A DNA stretch of 64,000 bases from Planctomycetaceae bacterium (GTDB taxonomy: Bacteria; Planctomycetota; Planctomycetia; Pirellulales; UBA7805): positions 1 through 64,000 of the forward strand of contig CACOUL010000008.1 in NCBI GenBank assembly GCA_902630355.1. Reading direction: 5' to 3'. Under the pieces are notes generated by a model. That model was given only the letters and a program-made list of their open reading frames with translations, did not search any database and was not told the DNA's origin. The position numbers and the translations under genes are program-made. Shown here piece by piece: positions 17,225 to 27,118 of the stretch (positions within the stretch are counted from its first letter, which is position 1; each line of letters starts with the position of its first letter).

Positions 17225-19150
17225 CTATCGCGTCCCTTTCTCGGTTTGATCCGCTTGGCTCGCGGTCCTGCCTCCGTAAATCGGTAGGAACCGGTAGTAA
17301 ACTTCCAGGCAGAGGGTGGCCATGGCCGTGGAATAAACGCGGCCCCCGTGCGGTCCCCACTCGGTATCGGGCGACCAACTGCCCCTTAGCGGACCGCTCT
17401 GCTGCTGCGTTGCCAGGAGTGTCGTCTGCAGCGCCTGGTTCCACTCCTCCCAGAGCACGTCCTGTCGCTGATAGAGTGCGAGGGTTGCGTAGTACCAGGC
17501 GTACAAATTCATCCGTCCGCTCGCACTGGCCCGCGGCGGATCGGCAAGCAAGTAAGCAGCCGCTTCATTGGCCGCCGGATCGGTGGGTCTGGTGCCGGTG
17601 AAGAGGCGGCAGAAAAGTGCTTCGGCCGTCATTGCCGGGCTCGGGGGTTTGCCCGGCCGGTAAGTGGCGATCCCGCCCGCCTCGCCCGAGGAGACGTAGG
17701 AGAGGAATCGTGTAACGCCCTGCTTTGCCCGCAGCGGCACCGGGATTCCCGCCAACTCGGCGCTTTTAAGTGCCATCACCTGCCAGCCCAACTGACTCGT
17801 ATCGCCCGTGTCGCTCGGTCGATACCGCCAACCGCCCGTCTGTCGATTCTGGCTCTGGAGGGTGAAGGCAATGGCCCGCTCGGCGTAGGGTCGTAGCCGC
17901 ACGTCGCCCGTCATGCCGTACGCTTCGCAGAGGGCAAAACTCGCCATACCGTGGCAGTACATCGCTGCAAACAGGGTGGAGTCCCCAGCGAGCGATCCAT
18001 TTTTGCGTTGATGCGAGGCAAGGTATTCCAGTCCTCGCTTCACGTGGTCTTGATAAGGCCCCGGTTTCATATGGGTGTGTCCGCTGCCGAGAAACGCCAG
18101 CAGCGCCAAGGCCGAGACCCCGGTCTGCGCTCGCATCCCGGCGCGGCGGCGGTGGTGATCGCTCGAGGGTCGGTCGCGTCCGCCCTGCCACCGCGAGGGG
18201 TCCCAACTGCCGTCTTGTCCTTGTGCCGATGCGAGCCAGGCAAGGCCGGACTCGACCGCCTCCTCCGCTTCCGGGCTTCCACCAAAGCGGCCCGCTTGCC
18301 GAGCGCGGTCCTCTGCGCTGCGCAGGCGATACAACTCGGGAAGCTGATGTCCTCCCGGCGTCTGCGCCGCCGGCACACCTTCCCCGGCCGGTGGACGTTC
18401 GATCTTCACCAGTTTAGGCCGGTCATCTTCAGGGGCGGGAGCCTCGGGCTTTGCGTCGGGGAGTTGGGCGAGTTGCAGTGGGGCTGCGGCGGGAATTGCG
18501 CTCGGCTTCAAACGGGCCACAAGCGGCGGACGCTCTGCCACAGGGGCCTCCTCCGCATCCTTCAGCGCAATGGATTCGGGCGGTTGCTCGGCGATCCGTT
18601 CGGGCCCGTCGATCGCCGTCGGTCGTGGGCGCGACGGGGTCGCGGCGAGGGGGCGACCGGTCTGCGGCGCGGCGGCAGCCACCGGTGCGGCCGCCTGCAG
18701 GTTAGCGGGCACGAGCGGCCGCTCGGCAGAGTTTTGTTCGGGAGCGGCGGGCACATAATCGGTTTCAGGTACCTCTGCCTCATCCATCCGTGGGACCGCC
18801 AGGGGCGGAATTTCGCCCGCCGTTCCCGGAAACTGCTGCCACGGTTTGTCGGGCCGGGCCGGTTCGATCGTGCCGAGAAACGCATCGCCCAGGGCCACCT
18901 CGACCACCTCACCCTCCAAGCCGGTTGCGTTTCCGGCAATCCGAATCGTGGCGGCATAGCCGGCCAACAGCAGGTGCGCGATGAGTGAAAGGATCACGCA
19001 GATCCGCATCGGTCGGCTGCGACCCCAGCGGGTCAGCAGCAGCCCGATGAGGGCCGCGATCGAGCCGAGCAGGAGCACGAGCCAAAGGACGACCCAGGCG
19101 GCGTGGATCGAGCCGACAGGAAGTGCTGCGATGAAAAACAACGGGTTCAT
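17225..19150 (-). CDS. Membrane-anchored alpha/alpha-toroid repeat protein
   Basis: A 641-residue protein. Two N-terminal membrane helices (AAWVVLWLVLLLGSIAALIG; ICVILSLIAHLLLAGYAA) are followed by a Pro/Ala-rich linker of about 230 residues. The C-terminal domain resembles squalene-cyclase/prenyltransferase repeats (GLAWLASAQGQDGSWD; GLEYLASHQRKNGSL; ITFLQSQNRQTGGW-type units). The cyclase DxDD acid motif is absent, so cyclisation is unlikely; the toroid may bind a polymer or protein. It is the last gene of a TPR-ExbB-ExbD operon (21 bp after exbD), so probably an envelope effector energised by that motor. Confidence 0.82.
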   Translation of the reverse strand: MNPLFFIAALPVGSIHAAWVVLWLVLLLGSIAALIGLLLTRWGRSRPMRICVILSLIAHLLLAGYAATIRIAGNATGLEGEVVEVALGDAFLGTIEPARPDKPWQQFPGTAGEIPPLAVPRMDEAEVPETDYVPAAPEQNSAERPLVPANLQAAAPVAAAAPQTGRPLAATPSRPRPTAIDGPERIAEQPPESIALKDAEEAPVAERPPLVARLKPSAIPAAAPLQLAQLPDAKPEAPAPEDDRPKLVKIERPPAGEGVPAAQTPGGHQLPELYRLRSAEDRARQAGRFGGSPEAEEAVESGLAWLASAQGQDGSWDPSRWQGGRDRPSSDHHRRRAGMRAQTGVSALALLAFLGSGHTHMKPGPYQDHVKRGLEYLASHQRKNGSLAGDSTLFAAMYCHGMASFALCEAYGMTGDVRLRPYAERAIAFTLQSQNRQTGGWRYRPSDTGDTSQLGWQVMALKSAELAGIPVPLRAKQGVTRFLSYVSSGEAGGIATYRPGKPPSPAMTAEALFCRLFTGTRPTDPAANEAAAYLLADPPRASASGRMNLYAWYYATLALYQRQDVLWEEWNQALQTTLLATQQQSGPLRGSWSPDTEWGPHGGRVYSTAMATLCLEVYYRFLPIYGGRTASQADQTEKGTR

Positions 19151-19171
19151 CCGAGTGATCCTGGGAAGTCG

Positions 19172-19609
19172 TTACCTGCGTACGGCGGGTGACTGGGCTG
19201 CGCTGCTGATTCTTACCGAGACCCCCATCTTGCGTACCCCGGCCTTGCTGCACGCGGCCAGCACGCTGGCCACACTCTGATAGCGACCATTCGCGTCGCC
19301 CCGTACCAGGACCCCCAGGGCCGGGTACTGGGCCGTTGCGGCCGATAGTTCGGTCACCAACTCGTCGATCGATACCGGACGGTTGTCCAGTTCGATGCGG
19401 CCATCCCGAAAAACGTTCACCGTTTTTGCTTCGGGCGCTGCAGAAAGAGCACCGGAATCGTTGACCTGTGGCGGTTGCAATCCAATCTTCCGCTCGAGTT
19501 CCGAAAACTTGGTACCGACCATGAAAAAGATGATCAAGAGAAACACGATGTCGATCATCGGGGTGAGGTTGAGCGTCGGTTGCTCATCGGTGTGCGTTTT
19601 GAGTGCCAT
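19172..19609 (-). CDS. exbD: ExbD/TolR-family transport protein
   Basis: A 145-residue protein with one N-terminal membrane helix bearing the essential Asp (LTPMIDIVFLLIIFFMVG) and a small periplasmic domain (VNVFRDGRIELDNRPVS...VLVRGDANGRYQSV). It partners the ExbB-like protein encoded 44 bp upstream to convert proton flow into envelope work. Confidence 0.93.
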   Translation of the reverse strand: MALKTHTDEQPTLNLTPMIDIVFLLIIFFMVGTKFSELERKIGLQPPQVNDSGALSAAPEAKTVNVFRDGRIELDNRPVSIDELVTELSAATAQYPALGVLVRGDANGRYQSVASVLAACSKAGVRKMGVSVRISSAAQSPAVRR

Positions 19610-19653
19610 CCGATTTTCTCCGGTCTTCTATGAGTCGCGGTTGCGGGTGGGAC

Positions 19654-20508
19654 TCAGGCGGCCTTGGTGCGAGTGGTCTTTTTCGGCCGATTGCCCGCCT
19701 CGGCCGAAATCTCGGCCACGACATCCTGTGCCACCGAATCGATGTCCATGATCAGTCGATCGACGCGGGAGAGAAAAAACATGTAGGCGATCAGCGCCGG
19801 AATTGCGACCGTCAGGCCGCTCGCGGTCGTGATCAGTGCCTGGCCGATGCCTGCGGCCAACAGTTCCGGTTTGCCCATCGCGTCGGCCGTTGCAATATCA
19901 TTGAAAGCCTGAATCATCCCTACGACGGTGCCGAGCAGACCGAGCAGTGGTGTGACAGTGGCGATTCCATTGATCAGCCGCAGGTATCGACGAAGTCCGC
20001 TCGTGACGCGTTCACCTGAATCGATGATCGCCTGTTCCACTTCCACGGCCGGGCGTCCCCACTTCTGCACCGCTCCCGCAAATACCTCGGCAACAGGGCT
20101 GCCGTTTTTACGGCACATCGCGAGCGCCTGCTGCTGGTCGATTTCGCGCTCCCGCAATTGGTGCAGGAACTGTCGCACGAAAGGCCTGGGAATCACGCGG
20201 CGGCGACGGAGGCTGATGAGCCGTTCGAAGACGAACAGGCAGAGGATGAATGATGCGGCGAGAATTGGATACAGCAGCAGACCACCCTGCTGAACGATGA
20301 CAAAGAGATTCTGCTCGGCGATCTCACCCGAAAGAAGCGAGTCACTTTCGGCGGCGGTCTCACTCGTGGTGCTGCTCGGGTCCGCCGAGGAGGTTGTGCT
20401 GCTCGTGGGGTCCGCTGCAAGGAGGAGTGCCGGAATGAGAAGCACCAGGCCAAGGGCTATCAGGTTCCGCCGCATGAACGGTCCGGAGTTTGTTTTGCGT
20501 ATCGACAT
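19654..20508 (-). CDS. exbB: MotA/TolQ/ExbB-family proton channel
   Basis: A 284-residue protein starting at ATG 20508 (AAGGA upstream, 13 bp after the TPR gene); the much longer open frame overlaps that gene and is rejected. A signal peptide-like N-terminus ([20 protein letters not shown]) and a Ser/Thr-rich stretch precede the three helices of the TolQ/ExbB fold. The conserved core is [20 protein letters not shown] and [20 protein letters not shown]. It forms the channel with ExbD next door. Confidence 0.92.
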   Translation of the reverse strand: MSIRKTNSGPFMRRNLIALGLVLLIPALLLAADPTSSTTSSADPSSTTSETAAESDSLLSGEIAEQNLFVIVQQGGLLLYPILAASFILCLFVFERLISLRRRRVIPRPFVRQFLHQLREREIDQQQALAMCRKNGSPVAEVFAGAVQKWGRPAVEVEQAIIDSGERVTSGLRRYLRLINGIATVTPLLGLLGTVVGMIQAFNDIATADAMGKPELLAAGIGQALITTASGLTVAIPALIAYMFFLSRVDRLIMDIDSVAQDVVAEISAEAGNRPKKTTRTKAA

Positions 20509-20521
20509 CGGTAGTGATCCT

Positions 20522-22825
20522 TTAGGATGAAGTTCCGCTGTTGCCTCGCAAGATGGCTTGCAGCTTCTCGCGGGCCGGTGAGATAAATTCACTTTCCGGG
20601 TATTCCCGAATGATTTGACGGTACAGTTTTTCCGCATCCCTCTGTTGATTGCGCCGCTCGTAGCATTGCGCGGCTTGGAGGAGTGCCGCTGCTTGCCAGC
20701 GCGGGTAGGGATAGAGAGAGACGACCCGGAAGTATTCGGCGGCCGCCTCGGCGTATCGCTTTTGATGCATAAAGGTTTCGCCAATCATCCACTGTGCCAT
20801 CGCCGAAGTTTCACTTTTCTCGGCCCGGTCACGTTGAGCGGCTCGCAAGAACGCGGTGCGTGCCCCCTGGATATCGGCGGCCGCCATCCGGCAGCGGCCG
20901 AGCAGATAGTAGAGTTCATCTGCGGAAACCTCGGCCGATTCCTCGGACAACAGCGGGGAGATGGCGTTGCGGGTCGCCTGCCAGTCGCCCGCCCTCGCAT
21001 AAAGTTGGCCTCTCCGCAGGGCCACCTGGGCGGCCCTTTCGGTCGGTAGCGATGTGGTGGTCAGTTTTTCGAAATAATCTGCCGCCTGTGGGTAGTCGCC
21101 TGCCTGGAAGGTTGCCTCCGCCCGCCAGTAGGCAGCCGACGGGGCGAGCGGTGAGTCGGGGAACCGGGAGATCAGCCCCGATAAGGGCTGTTGCGCGCCG
21201 GCCCAGTCGCCTCCCTCCACGGCCACGCGGCCGGCAAGATACAGGGCATGGGGAGCAAGTTCCCCGTCACCCGCTCGGTCGAGAAGATTCGTAAGGAGCG
21301 ATTGCGCATCTTCATGATTGCCCTGCCCGAATTCATTTTCCGCAAGGCGATAGGTCGCATCGGCCCAAAACGCGGACTCAGGATGATTTTGATGCAGCGT
21401 CTTGAATGCTTCGTGTGCTTCTTGCGGTTTGCCGGCATCCTCAAGCGCCCACCCGTGGCGATAGATTGCCTCGGCTCGGGCAGTGTCGTTGAGTTTCAGT
21501 CGGCGGAGTTGTCCAAAAATCTCGGCGGCCCGCACGTAATCTTTCTCTTCGATCACCAGAACGGCCGCGTGCCGCAGCGCGGTGGCCGCCGCAGGTGTCT
21601 CGGGCCAACGCTCTGCGACCTGCAAATAGGTGCCGATGCTCTTGGATGATTGATCCAATTGCCGATAGACTTCGGCGAGCTGAAGGCCGGCCACAGCCAG
21701 TGCGGCCGATTGTTCCGGGCCATCCCAGGCTTTTCGCAGCGTTTCGGCCGCCTCCTCCAACCGACCCGCTTCGACCTGAGCAGCCGCGAGTCGTTGGATG
21801 GCTGCGAGCGTTTTGGTCTCGTTGTCGGCAGCCAACTGGGCATACAACTCCAGCGACCAATCGGTGGCCTCCGCCTCTGAGGCCAGACGGGCGAGATGGC
21901 GAAGTTGGGCCGCGGAGGGTCGGCCCTCCGGTGCGGCCTGCCAACGGGCGAGACTCTTGCGGGCCTCCGGGATCTGATCGGCCTGCAGGTGGGCGGCGGT
22001 GGTCGGCCCGTAGACCTCGCGGGCCCACGCCGAGTCGGGCCACTTCTCGATGAGCGTTTCCCAGGTTTCCACTGCACGAAGCGGTTCCCCCGACGCGGCC
22101 GCGAGTCGGCCGAGGTAGTAGTGCGCCTGCGCGGCAAGTGTCGGTTGCGGACTCTCGAGCAGTTTGAGATATGCCGTGGCGGCAAGGCTTGTTTTCCCGT
22201 GCAGGTCGAGACAACGGGCCCTGCCGAATTGTGCGGTGGCGCGGACCTGCTCGCCCGCAGGGTCATCGATGACCGATTCAAAAAGTTCGATCGCGCGGGT
22301 GAGCGGCGACTCGGTAGCCGCCGCTGCCTCATCGGTGGACGTGTCGGCCTGCAGGACTCGTTTCTCTTCGGTTGCCAGGATTGCTCCGGCCAGATAGACC
22401 CTGGCCTGCAGATGATGGGGGCCTGCGGGAGAGGTTGCGAGAAGCGCCTCGAATTGTTCGATCGATTCGGGATATTGCTCGGCGAGATACGCGACTTCGC
22501 CACTGCGGAAACGAGCGAGTTGAGTTCGAGAATCTTCGGCAAACTCATCGCGGAATATCCGGTAGAGTTCACCGGCCTCGAGAAAGCGACTCATCTGCAA
22601 AAGACATTCGGCGCGGTAGAAGATCGCATCGGCCCGCAGCGGTGCGTCGGGATCTTTTTCCAGCAGCGCCTCGAACGACGCAGCGGCCAACTCCCAGCGG
22701 CCGGCAGCGTAATGGTCGGCTGCCAGGACCATTAGGTCATCTTCTTCGGCAGCAAACACCCGCTCGGAGGTCGATCCCCCGATGGCCGCCAGTGCCCAGA
22801 GCACCAGGATCATCCCTCTCCGCAT
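20522..22825 (-). CDS. Exported TPR-repeat protein (YbgF/BamD-like)
   Basis: A 767-residue protein starting at ATG 22825 with GGAGG 8 nt upstream. It has a signal peptide ([20 protein letters not shown]) and then almost continuous TPR units (for example [40 protein letters not shown]). TPR proteins of this type sit beside TolQ/ExbB genes in many Gram-negative bacteria, where CpoB is the known case. Here it is the first gene of the operon and is probably the periplasmic adaptor. Confidence 0.88.
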   Translation of the reverse strand: MRRGMILVLWALAAIGGSTSERVFAAEEDDLMVLAADHYAAGRWELAAASFEALLEKDPDAPLRADAIFYRAECLLQMSRFLEAGELYRIFRDEFAEDSRTQLARFRSGEVAYLAEQYPESIEQFEALLATSPAGPHHLQARVYLAGAILATEEKRVLQADTSTDEAAAATESPLTRAIELFESVIDDPAGEQVRATAQFGRARCLDLHGKTSLAATAYLKLLESPQPTLAAQAHYYLGRLAAASGEPLRAVETWETLIEKWPDSAWAREVYGPTTAAHLQADQIPEARKSLARWQAAPEGRPSAAQLRHLARLASEAEATDWSLELYAQLAADNETKTLAAIQRLAAAQVEAGRLEEAAETLRKAWDGPEQSAALAVAGLQLAEVYRQLDQSSKSIGTYLQVAERWPETPAAATALRHAAVLVIEEKDYVRAAEIFGQLRRLKLNDTARAEAIYRHGWALEDAGKPQEAHEAFKTLHQNHPESAFWADATYRLAENEFGQGNHEDAQSLLTNLLDRAGDGELAPHALYLAGRVAVEGGDWAGAQQPLSGLISRFPDSPLAPSAAYWRAEATFQAGDYPQAADYFEKLTTTSLPTERAAQVALRRGQLYARAGDWQATRNAISPLLSEESAEVSADELYYLLGRCRMAAADIQGARTAFLRAAQRDRAEKSETSAMAQWMIGETFMHQKRYAEAAAEYFRVVSLYPYPRWQAAALLQAAQCYERRNQQRDAEKLYRQIIREYPESEFISPAREKLQAILRGNSGTSS

Positions 22826-22900
22826 CACCTTTGCCTCCCCTTCCTGCTACGGGCGGATTGTGGGGCTCCGCAGGTTGAACCCCTCCTTATAGACCCGAAA

Positions 22901-22953
22901 GCCCAGGGAGCGACTTGGTCCTTGGTGCAAGACCGCGTCAGCACTCCCTGGGC
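22901..22953. other. Perfect 10-bp inverted repeat with nested hairpin
   Basis: GCCCAGGGAG (22901-22910) and CTCCCTGGGC (22944-22953) are exact complements. The interior can form a second stem (GGTC...GACC). It lies 41 bp past the lipoprotein gene on the minus strand and is followed there by only three T, so it is either a weak terminator or another structured RNA element. Confidence 0.5.
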
Positions 22954-22994
22954 ATGGTGTGGTTTCTGTGCAATCGCTCAGACTGCTGATGTGT

Positions 22995-23570
22995 TTAGTA
23001 AAGCGAATCGGCTCCCGTGTTGACGTTGCCGACCATGTGGAAGTGGTCCTTATCGATGTAAATCACCTCCGCTGCATCGTCGTCCCGGAGCGTGTAGGGA
23101 ATCGGCCAACCGACGCGTACCTTTTCGCTGTAGTGCACCGTGCACTTGTAGTGCACGTGGTGCAGTTGGGCCGGCCCGATCAGAGGAATCTGGCGCGGCG
23201 GATCGATGTAATCTGCAATTTTTTCCTTGATGATCCGTACGTCGTTGACCTGGATCGTATAGAGCATGGGCCAGTTTCCTTGGATCTCCTTAATCTCCAT
23301 AAACTTGCGAAAGACTTCATCGTCGCTCGGCGGGTCCATCCCGATGTCGGGCGTATCGGCCGTCAGGGGGCCGAGGATCGGAGCGCGACCATAACGTTCG
23401 TGGAACCAGTGCTCATCTTCTTTTCCCTTTTGCCAATAGGGCGAGACCGGGATCGGGATGCCCGCATATCCGAGGAACGGGCCCTGGCTCGTGATGCAAC
23501 CGGTCAGTGCGGAGAGCAGAAATCCGCACAGCACCAAGAGGCCGGTGGCGGCAAAAAATTTGTGTCTCAT
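22995..23570 (-). CDS. Hypothetical lipoprotein
   Basis: A 191-residue protein starting at ATG 23570 (GGAG 9 nt upstream). The signal peptide ends in the lipobox LTGC, so it should be lipidated. The mature part is rich in Pro, Asp and Tyr and shows no domain I recognise (TIQVNDVRIIKEKIADYIDP near the middle). It stands between the TPR-ExbBD operon and a porin gene, in the same direction. Confidence 0.8.
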   Translation of the reverse strand: MRHKFFAATGLLVLCGFLLSALTGCITSQGPFLGYAGIPIPVSPYWQKGKEDEHWFHERYGRAPILGPLTADTPDIGMDPPSDDEVFRKFMEIKEIQGNWPMLYTIQVNDVRIIKEKIADYIDPPRQIPLIGPAQLHHVHYKCTVHYSEKVRVGWPIPYTLRDDDAAEVIYIDKDHFHMVGNVNTGADSLY

Positions 23571-23693
23571 CGTTAAAATCTCCACAAAGTTGGAGTAATC
23601 ACACCATTTCGTCGGGGGCGGAAGCGATTGCTCACGCCAGGAGTATTTATCGTGTTAAGCTGGGGAGAACTTGCGGAATTTTCCGGTCCTATC

Positions 23694-23723
23694 AAAAAAA
23701 ACGCCGCAGCGTGGCTGCAGGCG
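23694..23723 (-). terminator. Rho-independent terminator of the porin gene
   Basis: On the minus strand, CGCCTGCAGC-CAC-GCTGCGGCG (one bulged base) is followed directly by eight T. It lies about 80 bp after the porin stop. Confidence 0.75.
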
Positions 23724-23804
23724 GAGCTAGCGAGAATCTTCGCCTGGATCATGCGATCGCGTTTCCGACGACCACGGGCCAAGCTATCAATCGGTGGCAA
23801 GCGA

Positions 23805-25073
23805 TCAGAAGCTTAAAATCACGCGACATGTCATAGCGAGCACATCGCTGAGTCCCGGCTGAGCGGCCGGTTGACCGATGAAGGTGACGTTTGGCTGGAA
23901 GAAGAAGTTCTTACGGATCTGATACTGGTAGTACGCTGTGTAGATCATCTCGCGGGGCCCAAGCGTGGGAACGCTTCTCATCTGGCCATACGCAAAGGAA
24001 AACCCAAGCGAGTCTTCATCGCGATTCGGTACGGGGCCAAAGTACGTGATACCGCAGCCAAAGTAGCGTTGTGTATCGACCACCGGCGTATTGGTGGCGG
24101 CGAACTGGAAGTAACTGGTGAATCCATTGTTGGTGACACCGGGATTCTCGTTGTAAATTCGATGTGAGGCGAAAAAGTAAATGCCGTCCGCACCCTGCAC
24201 AGTGCCTCCTCCGTCAGGAACCGTGAGCCTGCCTGTCTGCCGCCAGTAGCCAAAGCCGGTTGATCCTGGCTTGTCTTCCGGGCCAACGGTCCAAGAGGCA
24301 CCTACTTCGGCCAGATGCAAGTAGTAGCCGTTGAATAGCGGCCCGGTAAGCCCTGTTTTGCGCCCAGCAGCAAGGTTGCCATCGAAAAATCCATACTCAG
24401 CGTAGATATTTTCATTGGGAAGATACTTGGCCACCACTCCCGTTGCCGAATCGTAATAACCGGGCATGATTCCCAATTGGGTGGGACTGACATAAAGCGG
24501 CGTCAGAATCGCACTTGAAATGCCTGGAATGTTGTTTGCTTCGGAGGTGAAGGGAACCGGGCGTTCAACGTTGTTGAAATCATAGGTGGGTATCGATTTC
24601 CCAATTCTTATAACGACTTTATCATTGAACATCACTTGTCGATACCAAAGCTCATAAAGCTCGACACGCGTGTTGGGTGGGGCGGCATCAAGGGAGTTGT
24701 ACCCCATGACCGTGCCGGCATCAAAGTTTACCGGTCCACCGCTGTAATATAAGAAATCAGTTCCAAAAAGCCCTCCTTCCCAGCCCACAAACTTTTCTGT
24801 ATTGATCGTCAGGTCGACGATGGTGAGGGTATCGGAGGGCCAACTCCCCGGATTGATACCACCGGTGAACTGACCATTGGAATCAGTGATTTGGATCCCT
24901 GCAAAACGCCAGCCATTGCGGTTGATACCCAGATACTCGCCAAGCCAACCGGAACCCACCACAATATTGGTTGCCGCGGGGTTACCGTCGATCCCGTCGT
25001 CCTGAGCGGCCGCTGAAAACGCCGTAAGGCATACAGAAATGCTGAGGGCGATGAGCGAGGCGCGACGAATCAT
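23805..25073 (-). CDS. Carbohydrate-selective porin, OprB family
   Basis: A 422-residue protein starting at ATG 25073, where the signal peptide begins (MIRRASLIALSISVCLTAFS, cut near AAAQ-DD). The mature part has the alternating aromatic pattern of an outer-membrane barrel and OprB-like segments (GWEGGLFGTDFLYYSGG; ELWYRQVMFNDKVVIRIGKS; VTGPEDKPGSTGFGYWRQTG-like region). It ends in a terminal aromatic (CRVILSF), as expected for BAM recognition. OprB porins pass sugars and other small polar solutes. The exported guanine deaminase gene is immediately upstream, suggesting a link to purine uptake, though this is inference. Confidence 0.85.
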   Translation of the reverse strand: MIRRASLIALSISVCLTAFSAAAQDDGIDGNPAATNIVVGSGWLGEYLGINRNGWRFAGIQITDSNGQFTGGINPGSWPSDTLTIVDLTINTEKFVGWEGGLFGTDFLYYSGGPVNFDAGTVMGYNSLDAAPPNTRVELYELWYRQVMFNDKVVIRIGKSIPTYDFNNVERPVPFTSEANNIPGISSAILTPLYVSPTQLGIMPGYYDSATGVVAKYLPNENIYAEYGFFDGNLAAGRKTGLTGPLFNGYYLHLAEVGASWTVGPEDKPGSTGFGYWRQTGRLTVPDGGGTVQGADGIYFFASHRIYNENPGVTNNGFTSYFQFAATNTPVVDTQRYFGCGITYFGPVPNRDEDSLGFSFAYGQMRSVPTLGPREMIYTAYYQYQIRKNFFFQPNVTFIGQPAAQPGLSDVLAMTCRVILSF

Positions 25074-25220
25074 TGTCCGGCTTCCAGACGGTATCTGGGG
25101 ATACAAGGTGAGAAAAAGCCTGCTATCCCTGTTTTTATCGGACTTTCTGCTTGCTCACATAAACCGATTACCCCGATCGCCGTCTTCGTATTGGCAGTTG
25201 CATCAATGAAGCCACGCAGT

Positions 25221-25244
25221 AAAAACTTGGGCTTGATAGCCAAG
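25221..25244 (-). terminator. Probable terminator after the guanine deaminase gene
   Basis: On the minus strand, CTTGGCT-ATCA-AGCCCAAG (one bulge) is followed by TTTTT, three bases past the stop. It would separate guaD from the porin gene unless read-through occurs. Confidence 0.55.
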
Positions 25245-25247
25245 CTG

Positions 25248-26840
25248 TCACTGCGGGGACGCGTTCTCTTCGTCCCCGGAGGCCGCTTTCGTGGTGAAGT
25301 CGGTCGTCGTCAGCGATGCGTCGCGATCATAGACTTTCTGACCAAAGACCCAAGTCTCCTCGACCGAGCGGCTGTCACCGACTGCGATGAGCGCCAGCAA
25401 TGCCGCCGCACACTCATCCTTGGTGGTCGGGAAGGGGCGACCTTGTATTTGCTTCGCGGTCGGTGGGGCACCCGGTTCACCTTGGCTAGCCATATTGGAT
25501 CGGCTCATTAACCAAGGCTGTTCAGCCGGACCGCTTTGGAAGTCGATCACCACAAAATCAGCTTCTTTCCCGACCTCAAAATTTCCCAGCCACTCATCGA
25601 GATAGAGTGCTCGGGCTCCACCAAGGGTCGCCAGATAGAAAGCGCGATAGGGTGAAACTTTGTTTCGCTCTGCCCGCTTGGGATCAAGGTCAGCCGGTGA
25701 ATGGATACCGCTATAAACGCTGTTATTCAGCATTCCCACTTTATAACAGTCATTCATCACCCGAAGCAGACTGCAGGTATTGCCTGCCCCGATATCGGTG
25801 CCGATGGCAATTCGAACAGGCCGTCTTGGATTTGTGGCATTGCCCAGTTGAAACAGGCCGCTACCGAGCCAGAGGTTGGAACAGGGGCAGAAGACAGCGC
25901 AACCACCTTTATCGTGCAACCGCTGAAATGCACTCTCTGACATCCATATCGAGTGGCCAGCAGAAAATTTGGGACCGACCAGATCATACTTTTCATACAC
26001 AGCGAGATAGTCAAGGCAATCGGGAAAGTAACGTAAGACCCCCTCTGTTTCCGCAATGGTCTCACTCATGTGGGTATTGACCCAGCAATCCGGGTGTTCT
26101 TTTTTGAGTCTTTGGCACATGGCAAGTTGGTCGCCCGAACTGCCAAAGGCAAACCGCGGGGTAATCGCATAAAGCAGCCGATCCTTGCCATGGTACCGGT
26201 CGATCATTTTTTTGCTGCGATCATAAAAGCTTTGTGGCGTGTCTCGATAATAGTCGGGCGCATTGCGATCGATTCCCGTGATTCCAGCAATGACGCGCAT
26301 ATTGTACTTCTTCGACTCCTCGAAAAGGGCGATCGTGGTGACCTCGCGTGTGGTGGTAAAGGCCTGAAAAGTCGTCGTGCCCGACGCGAGGCAGTCGCGC
26401 ACGAATTTCGTTGCACCCACACGCGCGTAATGAGGGTCAAAATAGCGAGCCTCTTCCGGGAAAATATAATCGTTCAGCCACTCGAGAAGGTGCTTGCCAT
26501 AGGCACCAATGACACGTGTTTGGGGGAAATGTGTATGTCCATCGATAAATCCGGGTGTAATTAGTCGATCCTTGATTTCCGTTATCTGAAGATCCGGATG
26601 TTGTGGAGCAACTTGGCTGAATTTGCCAAACGCTAGGATCTTGCCGTCCTCGATGACTAAAAGTCCATCGGTAATGAAACGCGCAGCAACGGCCTCATCC
26701 TCTAGATCCGCAGACTCTTCCCAGGGATTGCTGATCAAATCAAAAAACGTGCCGCGGATTCCACTCCGCTCAGCGTCAGCTGGGCGAACCGAAGCGATCG
26801 GGAGCATCAGTAGCAAAAACAGGGTCCAGAATCTTGACAT
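25248..26840 (-). CDS. guaD: Guanine deaminase with signal peptide
   Basis: A 530-residue amidohydrolase-superfamily protein that should convert guanine to xanthine and ammonia. Metal ligands: H102 and H104 (FIDGHTHFPQTR), NTHMSE, AGHSIWMSE and the Asp of IGTDIGAGN. The guanine-deaminase pattern EWLNDYIFPEEARY and CPCSNLWLGSGLF support the specific call. Unlike usual cytosolic guanine deaminases, it starts with a clear signal peptide (FWTLFLLLMLPIASVRPADA), predicting a periplasmic enzyme. The insertion near residues 450-490 (Met/Gly/Pro-rich) is unusual. The neighbouring porin fits use of external purines. Confidence 0.9.
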   Translation of the reverse strand: MSRFWTLFLLLMLPIASVRPADAERSGIRGTFFDLISNPWEESADLEDEAVAARFITDGLLVIEDGKILAFGKFSQVAPQHPDLQITEIKDRLITPGFIDGHTHFPQTRVIGAYGKHLLEWLNDYIFPEEARYFDPHYARVGATKFVRDCLASGTTTFQAFTTTREVTTIALFEESKKYNMRVIAGITGIDRNAPDYYRDTPQSFYDRSKKMIDRYHGKDRLLYAITPRFAFGSSGDQLAMCQRLKKEHPDCWVNTHMSETIAETEGVLRYFPDCLDYLAVYEKYDLVGPKFSAGHSIWMSESAFQRLHDKGGCAVFCPCSNLWLGSGLFQLGNATNPRRPVRIAIGTDIGAGNTCSLLRVMNDCYKVGMLNNSVYSGIHSPADLDPKRAERNKVSPYRAFYLATLGGARALYLDEWLGNFEVGKEADFVVIDFQSGPAEQPWLMSRSNMASQGEPGAPPTAKQIQGRPFPTTKDECAAALLALIAVGDSRSVEETWVFGQKVYDRDASLTTTDFTTKAASGDEENASPQ

Positions 26841-27031
26841 CGAGAGGATTCCCTGCGGATAAAGCCTGAAGAAAGTAAGAATGAAACCGTGGCCAAACTG
26901 CCGCCGAGTATATGTTTCATTGATTTGGCTGTCAAAACCTGCCGTGCAAACGTCGGATTGTTCATCATTCGGTTGTCAGCGGCTGCATTTCGATGCTTGA
27001 TGCTTATTGGAAGCCGCCTTGCAGGAAATAT

Positions 27032-27072
27032 AAAAAAAGACCCCGCCCGCCGGAATCGGCAGGCGAGGTCTT
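27032..27072 (-). terminator. Strong rho-independent terminator of the BON-domain gene
   Basis: On the minus strand, a 16-bp stem (AAGACCTCGCCTGCCG paired with CGGCGGGCGGGGTCTT, G-T pairs included) with a four-base loop is followed by a T-run. It lies 46 bp past the stop. Confidence 0.9.
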
Positions 27073-27118
27073 GAGGAGTGACGCAGCCGCACGGAAAACG
27101 CCGCGTCGAGTACTCGCG

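Noticed and set aside
17225-19150. Squalene-hopene cyclase for hopanoid synthesis
   Set aside because: The repeats match the fold, but the DxDD catalytic motif is absent and the protein belongs to an ExbBD operon; the same applies to 48418-49476.
20509-20784. Extended N-terminus of the ExbB-like protein
   Set aside because: It would overlap the TPR gene by over 250 bp and lacks conservation; AAGGA supports the ATG at 20508.
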